A DNA stretch of 6,228 nt. Source: Candidatus Kerfeldbacteria bacterium. Lineage in GTDB: Bacteria; Patescibacteriota; Patescibacteriia; Veblenbacterales; UBA10138. Positions 1 through 6,228 of this stretch are shown here, piece by piece (within the stretch, counting starts at the first letter, position 1; every line of letters begins with the position of its first letter). A model generated the notes under the pieces. That model saw nothing but the letters and a program-made list of their open reading frames with translations. It was not told the origin of the DNA and did no database searches. The stretch is taken from the NCBI GenBank assembly GCA_016217875.1, contig JACRFN010000048.1, positions 1-6,228 of the forward strand, given 5' to 3'. Made by a program: the position numbers and the translations under genes.

Positions 1-3000
1 AAAATAAGTTTAGCCCCCTTTCCCCTATATCAAATTCCATGCCCGCCTCATAAGTACTGTCATAATACCAAGAAAGCTTGGTGCCTCCTGTCCATTGCAT
101 TCTAATATTTCCATTGACGTGCAACTTCGCCCCTGGTCCCGTCGTCCCGATGCCGACGTTGCCAGCTGTTGTAATTACCATTTGCCCATCACTATAAGCC
201 GCGCCATTGACCGAAGAACCAAAAGACAAATACCCAGTGGGATTAGCCGCGCCTTGCACTGGCACCACATAACTTCTAAAGTCTACTGCTTGAGAAGTAG
301 AGGTGCCAGTTTGCCAGCCAAACCCGCTCCACCTTAGAGCCGGAGAGATTTGTTGAGCTCCAACAGCAGCTGCCGTAGTGTTCACTAAAGCCAAGCCTGA
401 TGAAGTTGTTTGAGTTACCCCTAATCCGCCTGTGGTGACATCTAACTTTGACGTGGGGACTGTTTGCCCGATGCCGACGTTGCCATCGCCTAATACGGTG
501 ACCAAATTTGTCCCATAATTTTGAACTTGAAAAACCGTTTCGGCGGCCGCAAGAGCCTGACTTCCAGTGCCGCTTTTCTTTGCTCCTGATACACGAACTG
601 CCGGAACTGTGTCCGTAGAATCTGTTGACCCAAATACCCCTCGTAAAGTAAGCGGATAATCAGTGCCAGTATCGGTAAGCGCATTAAAAACAAGTCCACC
701 AGCGTTTGCGTCTGCCGGGCTTATTGACCCCCAAACGTTCGTAGGAGACAAATCTGTCATCCCATGAGCAACATCCGCATCACTCAAAACTAAATTTCCG
801 TCCCTAACATCCAACTTTGCTCCCGGACTCGCCGTCCCGATGCCGACGTTGCCGGTGTCCATCCAAGTTAATACAGGGGTTCCAGTTGTTTCATGGGTTG
901 CGCCATAACCGAGTGCCCATCTATCAGTATTTCCTGTGGGAGCTAATATTTGTCCATAATTAGCACCAGATGAAGACAATTCTATGAATGGAAAATTATA
1001 ATCTGACAAGAAAACTGTTTTAGAAACTTGTAATTTTGTCGCTGGACCCGTCGTCCCAATGCCCACATTGCCGCTCGTATTTATATTAAGTCCGGTGTTC
1101 GCGCCAGTGGTAATCTGCAAAGGCGTGGCCGCGTCCGTAATAAGTTGAGCAGTAGAGCCGGAAAAACCAAGGGTAGCTTTCAAAGTATTAGTCGCGTCGT
1201 TATGGACGACGACTGAACCTGGGCCAACGTGCAAAGTTTTCCATCTGGCAGAAGTTGAACCTAAGTCATAAGTGTTATCAGCCGATGGAAGTAGATTGCC
1301 TGTGGAAGTAAGTGAACCGGCAATGGTCATATTGCCACTGGAATCAACCAAAAATTTCTGAGTGCCACCGTAAGAGGCCTTAATTAAATTAGTGGTTAAG
1401 CCAGTAACGGCGGTATTAGTAGTATCTATATTAAGGACGTTAAGCGTAGTGCCAGTGTTAGCTAGACCAGTATTCAAAGTAGGTTTGATTTGCACACCGG
1501 AGAAAGTGTAAGCATTCACATCACTCTTGGTAATATTGCCAGTAAAGTTCGCACTCATCACTGTACCGGTAGCGTCTGTATTTAATGTAAGGCCAGTAAC
1601 ATCAAGCTTAGTGGCTGGAGAAGTGGTGCCAATGCCGACGTTGCCGGAACTATTTACATTTAATCCATTCACTCCGCCTGCAATTAAAGAAAGAACATCC
1701 GCACTAGTCCAACCTATACCTGTATTTGGATCATCACCACGTGGAATAAGGCCAGGAACTGTAGTAGATACTCCTGATTTTAATAATTGCGCGCCTTGAT
1801 TTCCTCCAGCGTTAATTGTAGTGGCACTAAATACCCATGCTTGAGTACCTCCTGCACTTATATCTAACTGTCCATTTGTGTGAGCATATATTCCAGAAGT
1901 CCCATCTCCGAAAGCTAAGGTAGGAGCAGCAGAATAATCACCAGCTGCTTGAGTTGCCAATATTCGTCCAGTTGCAGTTACATTACCCGTTAATAAAGTC
2001 GTTCCCGTCACCGCTAAAGCATTTGTGCCGATGGTTGCTCCGCCGAGAGCGAGGGAAGTTCCAGAAGCGACACCGAGAATCGGTGTAACTAAAGTCGGAG
2101 TATTGGCAAAGACTGCTGCTCCACTTCCCGTTTCATCCGAAAGAGAAGCAAGAAGTTGAGCGGAAGTAATGGAACCAGTAGCTGTACCATACAATGTGCC
2201 AGAAGTAGGAAGAGTGACGCTCGTTCCAGCAGTGGTCAAAAGTGAAAGAGCATTTGTCGGAGAAAAAGTAATCACTTCACCGCCAGCCAAAGTGATGGCA
2301 TTAGTATTTAAGGTAGTGGAATCAGACACAGTTAAAGTTTTTCCCGCGCCCAAAGTCAAAGTGCCGGTGCCGGTAGTAATAGTATTGCCATTTACAGTAG
2401 AGAAAGTTCCTGCTCCGCCACTAATTGCTCCAGTACCGGCGTTGATTGTGTTGTTGTTCGTCACAATGCCATTGGTCCAGGTGCCGGCAATTTCCAAAGC
2501 CGTGGTGCCGGTGCCGGTGTTGCCGATGTAAATACCATTTTCCGTGGTGCCGGTGCCGGTGTTGGTAACAGACAAAAGTTTCTGAGTACCGGCAGTAGTA
2601 TTGTTCGTGAGATTTCCAGAAAGCAAGTTAATGCCGGTGCCGATAGAAGTATTATCCACGGTGTAAGTGGCATTCAAAGGATAATTGGTACTTAAATATC
2701 GCACATCACTGGCGCCGGCGTTCCATTGCAAAAGGGCATTGCCTGAACCGGAATTTCTTTGAAAGACTAAAGCTTCATTCACGTCACCCACTTGCGTGGA
2801 ACCAATTGTCCAAGTGGTGCTTGAGGTGGCGCCGGTAATAACCGTACCGGAAAGATTGTTGGCGGTGACAGTGTCAAAGTAGCCATTTTTCCAATAATAA
2901 CTCGGCGAACCAATGGTGTTGGTATTACTTGCCACCGATGCAGTCGGACGAAAAGCGCCAGTGCTGTCAAAAACTACCCGCTGATTAGCGGCGGGGTTTA

Positions 3001-6000
3001 AATCCAAAACATATTTGCTGCCGCTGCCCGCGCCCGCGCCGCTGACATTGATGGCGAGTCCGGTATAACCGCCGCCGCCGGTAGTGGCGTCGGTCACGGT
3101 GATAATCTGGCCATTGCTAGTTTGGCCGTTGCCGGCGTTAGCCGTCAGGGTGTTGCCGATTAAAGTGCCGTTGGTGATGGCATTGTCCGTGACGGAGAAA
3201 ATAGTGCCCGTGGCCACGGCCGAGATAATGGAAGAAGTGCCGCTATTTTGTTCGTAGTTGGTAACATAAAGATTAGGAATGGTAATATTGCCGCTGCCGA
3301 AAGTTACCGGACGATTGGTCACGGTGTTGATAGAAAGTGTAGTGGCGGAAGTTAAATCAATCACCGGATTGGAAGAAGCAATATTCGTGCTGACGTTGTT
3401 CAAAGTGACAGTACCGGTACCGGTACTAAAAGTATTCGCTCCGGTGACCGTGGTGGCGCCGTTTAGAGAAATGGCGCCAGTGCCGGTAGAAATAGGACGG
3501 TTAGTAATAGTGTTGAGTAACAGAGTGGAGCCAGGGTTAGAAGCATCAACTACCGGATTTAAACCGGTTAAATTAACAGTCGTGGAAGCCAGCGTGGTAG
3601 TAGCGCCGTTCACAGTTAAATTGCCGCCGAGCGTGGCCAGGCCGGTGCCGAAAGTTACCGGACGGTTGGTAGTAGTATTGATAGATAAAGTGGAAGCGCC
3701 GTTGGTAGTATCAATTATCGGGTTAGTGCCGGTAAAATTAGTGGACACGTTGTTGAAAGTGACGGCGCCAGCGCCAAAAGCTACCGGGCGGTTAGTCGCC
3801 GTATTGATGGACAAAGTACCCGTGCCAGTTTGGTCTATCACCGTATTGTTGCCGGTCAAAGTTAAACTGGAACCATTCATAGTAAGGCTGCCGCCGAGCG
3901 TGGTCAGGCCGGTACCGAAAGTTACCGGACGGTTGGTCACGGTGTTGAGTGATAAAGTAGCGCCGGCGTTAGAAGCATTGATAAACGGACTGGCGCCAGT
4001 TAAATTAAGACCATTGGCATTTATAGTAATAGTGTCGGTCCCGGCATCACCTAAAGTGGTATTGCCATTAACCGTCAGGTCGCTCCCCAGTACAGCCGCG
4101 CCGCTTGAGGTAATGTTCCAAGCCGCGCCGCCGGTTAAAGTTAAGGCAGTGGCGGCGTTACTGTTGCCGATAGTAATAGTGTCCGGCGCGGCGCTACTCG
4201 TGGCAATATTAACCGTGTCAGTACCGGAACTGGTCACGCCGCCAATATCAATAGTTTTGGTATTGGCAGTGTCACCGATTTTAATTCCGCCACTGCCGGA
4301 ATTCAAAACCAAACTGGTGGAAGTAGTGGTGTTGCCTAAGGTAATGGGCATAGCCACGGCGTTGGTGCCTAAATTAATACCAGCGGTGCCGGAATTTAAA
4401 ATAAGCTGCGTCGCGCCAGTGCCGTTGCCCAAAGTGATGGCGCGGGCCGCCGCGCCGGTGCCAAGATTAATGGCTTGAGCGACCGCATTGTTGCCTAGTG
4501 AAATAGTGCCGGCTGATGAATTAAGGTTAAGAGCGCCCGCCGCGTCCAGGGTTAAAGCGCCGGCGGAATTTAAGCCTAAGTCGCCAGTAGTAGCCGTAGC
4601 CAAAGTCAGATTGCCGGAAGTATTAGTCCAGGTGGAAGCGCCGGAACTATTTTGCGTGTAAGCGCCGCTTGTTAGCGCCAAACTATTCGCGCCCAGGTTC
4701 CAAGTGGAATTAGCCGCGCCAGTAAAGTTTAAAGCGCCGGCCGAAGTTAAGCCTAGGTTGCCGCCGGAAGTGGTTAAAGTATTGTCAACCAAAGTCGTTT
4801 GGCCGCCGATGACTAAACCATTTAAGAAATAACCTTTGTCAAAGCGATTTTGAATATTGGCGCTGGAGCCTAAGCTTGGCGCGGAATATTCCGTAATCGT
4901 TTGGGTGGGTGAATGTCCAACAACCGGTAACACAGTTAAAGTGCCGGGCGCGCCCGGCGCAATGGCGGTAATCCTTGTCCAGGTGCCGCCGGTTTCCGGG
5001 CCCAGCCTAATCAGGTTACCCACATTCAGTCCAGTAGTATCACTCACCACTATGCCGGCGCCGCTGCCAGTGTCAGTGGCATCAACCACTGTTTGCTTGC
5101 CCGTAGCCGTAGGATTTGGGGTGATGCTGCCGGTAATAGTCGTCGTGCTGTTTAACGTAAAAGGTGAATTAAAAGTCACCGGGCCCCCAAAAGCGGCTTG
5201 GGAATTAATCGTCAGCTTGTTAGTGTTAGTCGTGCCTAAAGTAACGTCTTTTTCCACGCTTAAGTACTGGCCAGTGAGATCACGGGCGCCAATAGAACCA
5301 GAGACGCCGATGCCCCCGGCGATTAAAGTGCCGGACAGGTCCAGGGTGCGGGTGTTGAGGCGGGCGGCGGTAATGGTGCCGGCAGTCACATCCAAGAAAT
5401 CAGCCGGACCAACTACTCTAAGGCGCGAGAACTCAGCCAAACCCACTTGGCCTTCCAAATTAAATTTGCCGCGCACAGTTAAATCGCCCAGGATTATGCC
5501 GTTGTTCCTAACTTGCAGGTTAGGTACTTCGAGCAGGCCGGTGGCCGTGGCATAATCAAGGTTTAGGGGCGAGGAGCCAATACTCAAACTGTCGCGCCCG
5601 CGGATAATATCAGCCAGGAGCGAGGCGTAAACAGCGGAAGTAACTGTCGTGGTCTTATTAGTATTAGCAGGCGTCAGCTGGCGGTTAGGTTGAAGTTTAT
5701 TCACTGGCGCAGCCTGACTTGGCTGGCTAATTAATAAATCTTTAACCAGTAGGGTTGTTTTGTTATTGGGGAAACCAAGGTTCACGGTGCTGACGCCCAA
5801 GACCCGGCCGGAAGCAGAAACTAAGCCTTGAGGCGGGGGCAAAAACTCGGAACGGGAATTAAGCAAATTCTGATGAACCTGGCTCACATTAATCTCAGCC
5901 AGTTTAACCGGCCCAGCCAGGGTAATGGCGGCGTCATTCCAAAAACCCAAGGCCGTACGATGCAGTTTACCCAGTTCGCTGTTTAGCGTGCGGCTGGTTG

Positions 6001-6228
6001 GCGTTAGGATTTGACTATAAGGAGCTGCGACGCTAGTTAAAAAACGACCAAACTGCTGTTCCCAGGGCAGCAGCCCTAGATTGATACTAGTTAATTTAGT
6101 CTTAACGGCTTGACTGCTATCAAGAGCCGCCTGTTTATAAACAGTGCCAACCAATCCTAAATCACGGAATGGCTGCAAAATATTTTGATAAGCTAGTTTA
6201 ACCGTGCGCGGCAGAGCGGTGAGCGATG
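1..6228 (-). CDS. Giant modular beta-repeat surface/fibre protein, partial at both ends
   Basis: One frame stays open across the whole window: about 2,075 codons, no stop, first full codon at 6226-6224 and last at 4-2. I translated it across the window, and the 'GNVGIG' motifs at 1645, 1072, 853, 484 and 163 and the 'NRP' motifs at 3934, 3793, 3667, 3502 and 3316 all fall in this same frame. The first in-frame ATG is only at residue 626 (4351), in mid-repeat, so the true start lies beyond 6228. The sequence is dominated by Thr, Gly, Asn, Ser, Ala, Val, Leu and Ile, is poor in Lys/Arg/Glu, and has no cysteine. Domain order: helical-looking N part, Pro/Gln linker, beta segments, 31-residue ladder, five NRP repeats, Thr/Gly shaft, phage-fibre-like motifs, five GNVGIG modules. 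Known for such architectures: extended, often trimeric extracellular fibres or adhesins. Inferred here: export and a role in attachment or surface coating; no signal peptide or anchor is visible because the ends are missing. A phage tail fibre is the main alternative. Confidence 0.93.
2..112 (-). other. Start of a sixth C-terminal module, cut by the window edge
   Basis: After the fifth GNVGIG motif the protein reads GNIRMQWTGGTKLSWYYDS, then TYEAGMEFDIGERGLNLF, and runs off the window. The shift to aromatic and charged residues (three Trp/Tyr clusters, Glu, Asp, Arg) differs from the shaft and fits a terminal, more globular part. If the usual order holds, a Peptidase_S74 chaperone could follow beyond base 1; none of it is visible here. 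Confidence 0.5.
485..802 (-). other. Less repetitive, more charged module (residues 1809-1914)
   Basis: Between the third and fourth GNVGIG motifs lies a module with unusually many Asp, Lys and Arg residues for this protein. It contains NLVLSDADVAHGMTDL, PTNVWGSISPADANAGG, YPLTLRGVFGSTDSTDTVPA, VRVSGAKKSGTGSQALAAAE and VFQVQNYGTNLVTVLGDG. The order of strands and the 'AKK' loop suggest a folded globular or beta-sandwich insertion and not shaft. I have the impression of having seen close relatives in other giant metagenomic surface proteins, but I cannot name a family. A role as an exposed binding knob is possible. Confidence 0.45.
1223..1276 (-). other. 'NTYDLGSTSARWKTLHVG' motif (residues 1651-1668)
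   Basis: This is a clear copy of the 'N-x-Y-D-L-G-S-x-x-x-R-W-K-x-h-x-h' element common in phage tail fibres and large repetitive surface proteins. It follows SLTSTGNLLPSAD and precedes VVVHNDATNTLKATLGFSG, within the 191-residue module between the first and second GNVGIG motifs. It is the better conserved of the two such elements in this gene (the other is at residue 1103). Confidence 0.75.
1682..1912 (-). other. Two 'GDxxTGI' tail-fibre-like motifs (residues 1439-1515)
   Basis: FGDGTSGIYAHTNGQLDIS at 1439 and RGDDPNTGIGWTSADVLSLI at 1496 share the order 'G-D-x-x-(S/T)-G-I-x-(Y/W) ... h-x-h', 57 residues apart. This form recurs in phage fibre and S74-type proteins where each motif begins a beta-rich repeat. 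The region leads directly into the first GNVGIG module via AGGVNGLNVNSS. The Arg-Gly-Asp at 1496-1498 arises from the motif itself. Confidence 0.6.
2042..2161 (-). other. 'LSDETGSG...TPTLVTPILG' tail-fibre-like motif (residues 1356-1395)
   Basis: The segment reads AQLLASLSDETGSGAAVFAN followed by TPTLVTPILGVASG. The combination 'LSDETGxGxxVFAxxPTLxTPxLG' is one I recall from phage and prophage tail fibre or appendage proteins and from large metagenomic surface proteins. It follows SVTLPTSGTLYGTATGSITS, also typical of such fibres. The role is probably structural, linking shaft segments. Recognition is from memory of the motif and was not searched. Confidence 0.6.
2501..2563 (-). repeat. Exact 21-bp direct repeat coding 'NTGTGTT' twice
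   Basis: The 21 bases at 2501-2521 are repeated without change at 2543-2563, 42 bp away. Both copies are in frame and encode NTGTGTT at residues 1236-1242 and 1222-1228, separated by the seven residues ENGIYIG. The first copy is part of KLLSVTNTGTGTT, the second leads into ALEIAG. Identity down to the third codon positions suggests a recent local duplication of a 14-residue unit, in contrast to the diverged repeats elsewhere in the gene. Confidence 0.8.
2846..2920 (-). other. 'NTIGSPSYYWKNGYFD' motif (residues 1103-1127)
   Basis: An aromatic-rich motif interrupts the Thr/Gly/Asn shaft: NTIGSPSYYWKNGYFDTV, then TANNLSG. It matches the general form 'N-x-x-(D)-L/I-G-S-x-x-x-x-W-K-x-h-Y' that I associate with phage tail fibres and repetitive surface proteins, often close to chaperone or trimerisation segments. 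A second version occurs at residues 1651-1668. It may cap one beta shaft and begin the next. Confidence 0.6.
3278..4006 (-). repeat. Five copies of the 'NTxTNRP' beta repeat (residues 741-983)
   Basis: Each copy has a leading part of the form NLTGxNPVID followed by TLSINTxTNRPVTFGTG. The Asn of NRP lies at residues 765, 812, 854, 909 and 971 (bases 3934, 3793, 3667, 3502, 3316). From the start of each copy to that Asn is 24-25 residues in all five, but the distance between copies varies (47, 42, 55, 62 residues) because spacers of the type LGGNLTVNG or TVTLNN differ in length. The fourth copy is the most changed (NRPISTGTG). I know of no named domain for this unit. The fixed core with variable spacers suggests duplicated shaft modules that have since diverged. 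Confidence 0.85.
4241..4498 (-). repeat. Beta ladder with 31-residue (93-bp) period, residues 577-662
   Basis: The dipeptide LG or IG, always preceded by an alternating hydrophobic strand (IxLG, IxIG), falls with its first residue at 577, 588, 599, 619, 630, 650 and 661. The spacings are 11, 11, 20, 11, 20, 11, so 588/619/650 and 599/630/661 are each exactly 31 residues apart. A typical unit contains AVAxPITLG, then LVLNSGSGGIKIG. Such regularity indicates stacked coils of a parallel beta structure with one short and one long side per unit. Downstream, strands such as VNIA and ITIG continue less regularly to about residue 733. The repeats are diverged at DNA level, which argues against recent slippage. 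Confidence 0.8.
4547..4759 (-). repeat. Pair of 'LGLxSAGAL' repeats, 59 residues apart
   Basis: Residues 490-501 read NLGLTSAGALNF and residues 549-560 read DLGLNSAGALTL. The second is followed at once by two further degenerate turns, DAAGALNL and NSSAGTISL, that lead into the 31-residue ladder. The stretch between the copies is Thr/Ser/Asn-rich with Trp at 509 and 533. The pattern of alternating hydrophobic residues with small residues at turns suits a beta-solenoid or an elongated beta-prism stalk. Confidence 0.7.
4886..5095 (-). other. Distinct 70-residue beta module inserted in the fibre (residues 378-447)
   Basis: Between a simple beta segment ending near 'TTTITGSITPNP' and the ladder that follows sits a non-repeating stretch with its own character: TVVDATDTGSGAGIVVSDTT, then GLNVGNLIRLGPETGGTWTR, ITAIAPGAPGTLTVLPVVG and a closing TQTITEY. 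The order 'V-D-T-T-G-L-N-V-G-N-L-I-x-L ... T-W-T-R-I-T-A-I ... G-T-L-T-V' resembles small beta-sandwich or beta-barrel modules in other repetitive surface and phage proteins, where a strand, a 'GxxVGDxI' turn and a 'GTLTVxP' strand recur. The family is not identified; it may be a carbohydrate- or surface-contact module or a spacer. Confidence 0.45.
5630..5839 (-). other. Pro/Gln/Asn/Thr-rich linker (residues 130-199)
   Basis: The segment opens with a Pro-Pro-Pro-Gln stretch at 130-133. After a short beta-like piece (GVSTVNLGF, TTLLVKDLLIS) it becomes low-complexity: QPSQAAPVNKLQPNRQLTP followed by an Asn/Thr run with NKTTTVTS. This looks like a flexible connector between the helical-looking N part and the beta fibre, which starts near residue 206 with DIIRGRDSLSIGSSPLNL. 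The boundary is judged from composition only. Confidence 0.45.
5840..6226 (-). other. Non-repetitive N-proximal region (residues 1-129), probably helical
   Basis: This is the only part of the window without short-period beta repeats. It begins SLTALPRTVKLAYQNILQPF and continues with Gln-, Lys-, Leu- and Ala-containing stretches such as QAALDSSQAVKTKL and VHQNLLNSRSEFL, which favour helix. Trp at 55 and 96 and clustered basic residues set it apart from the rest, which is nearly free of charge. It could be part of an anchoring, oligomerisation or stalk domain lying between an unseen export signal and the fibre. I do not recognise the family. No hydrophobic run long enough to be a membrane segment is evident in it. 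Confidence 0.5.

Larger units (their letters stand above)
113..1645 (-). repeat. Five 'GNVGIGxxxPxxKLxV' modules (residues 1528-2038)
   Basis: The motif begins at residues 1528, 1719, 1792, 1915 and 2022 (bases 1645, 1072, 853, 484, 163). The copies read GNVGIGTTSPATKLDVT, GNVGIGTTGPATKLQVS, GNVGIGTASPGAKLDVR, GNVGIGQTVPTSKLDVT and GNVGIGTTGPGAKLHVN. Spacings are 191, 73, 123 and 107 residues, so each motif heads a module of different content. A related SSGNMTIAGS, without GIGT, sits at 1629-1638. 'GIGTTxPxxKLxV' is a widespread repeat in large bacterial surface and phage-fibre proteins, often in front of a C-terminal Peptidase_S74 chaperone. Here it marks the C-terminal third of the visible protein. 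Confidence 0.9.

Noticed and set aside
490..699. Short minus-strand frames at 490-699, 2461-2673 and 2779-2970
   Set aside because: They are out of phase with the long minus-strand frame, which is supported by in-frame motifs on both sides of each of them.
113..1645. Repeated GC-rich DNA words (as at 148-163, 469-484, 838-853) as a CRISPR array or uptake sequence
   Set aside because: Copies are irregularly spaced (219 to 573 bp), always in the same reading frame, and vary mostly at synonymous or tolerated positions, as expected for a protein motif (GNVGIGT).
1733..1741. Arg-Gly-Asp tripeptide (residues 1496-1498) as an integrin-type adhesion site
   Set aside because: It is produced by the recurring GDxxTGI fibre motif preceded by a chance Arg; the sister motif at 1439 has Phe in place of that Arg.
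2169..2531. Plus-strand open frame of 120 codons, and similar short ones at 95-337 and 1527-1799
   Set aside because: All lie opposite the verified minus-strand coding frame and show only mirrored repeat composition.
3411..3426. Perfect 16-bp palindrome made of alternating GTACCG units as an operator or recombination site
   Set aside because: It falls in codons for the recurrent Thr-Gly-Thr-Gly pattern and lies deep inside the coding frame; repeated ACC/GGT/GTA codons give such palindromes by chance.
3279..4478. Plus-strand open frame of 399 codons as a Val/Pro-rich protein gene
   Set aside because: It is antisense to the continuous minus-strand frame, its repeats are the mirror of the NRP and LG repeats, it has an implausible Val/Pro/Lys composition, and I see no ribosome binding site or operon context.
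4857..5555. Plus-strand open frame of 232 codons
   Set aside because: Antisense to residues coding the beta segments and the 70-residue module. Low-complexity Val/Pro content reflects GGC/ACC/GTG codons on the other strand.
1..6228. Recoded stop codons (TGA as glycine or tryptophan, as in some candidate phyla)
   Set aside because: No TGA, TAA or TAG occurs in the long frame, so nothing in the window requires an alternative code.

Overview
The whole window is the inside of one very large protein-coding gene on the minus strand. In the frame whose codons start (minus-strand sense) at 6226, 6223 and so on down to 4, I read about 2,075 sense codons with no stop and no frameshift. Neither the start nor the stop codon is present. 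I numbered residues from 1 at base 6226, so all residue numbers are relative to the window and not to the true start. The product is not a recognised enzyme. It is a Thr/Gly/Asn/Ser-rich, cysteine-free, modular beta-repeat protein of the kind seen in giant surface adhesins and phage tail-fibre-like proteins.

Layout from N- to C-terminus (right to left on the + strand): a non-repetitive, probably helical stretch (residues 1-129, 6226-5840); a Pro/Gln/Asn/Thr linker (130-199); beta-rich segments interrupted by a distinct 70-residue module (378-447); a short-period beta-strand ladder that includes a regular 31-residue period (577-662); five divergent copies of an 'NTxTNRP' repeat (741-983); a long Thr/Gly/Asn-rich shaft with a 21-bp exact duplication; a block of motifs I associate with phage tail fibres ('LSDETGSG', 'GDxxTGI'); and five modules each opened by 'GNVGIGxxxPxxKLxV' (1528-2038). 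The window ends inside a further module. In proteins of this type the last part is often an intramolecular chaperone (Peptidase_S74, endosialidase type), which here would lie to the left of base 1. That is a prediction and was not observed.

Organism: the composition and module set remind me of giant repetitive surface proteins in metagenome-assembled Candidate Phyla Radiation (Patescibacteria) genomes. A phage or prophage fibre, or another uncultured bacterium, cannot be excluded. No in-frame TGA, TAA or TAG occurs, so the standard bacterial code suffices. Base composition is not uniform: the part coding the repeats in the middle is clearly GC-richer than the part coding the C-terminal modules.

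I see no tRNA, rRNA, CRISPR array, insertion sequence, promoter, terminator or second gene. The plus-strand open frames, including a long one at 3279-4478, are mirror images of the minus-strand repeats. All regions lacking a separate gene are therefore covered by this single coding sequence.
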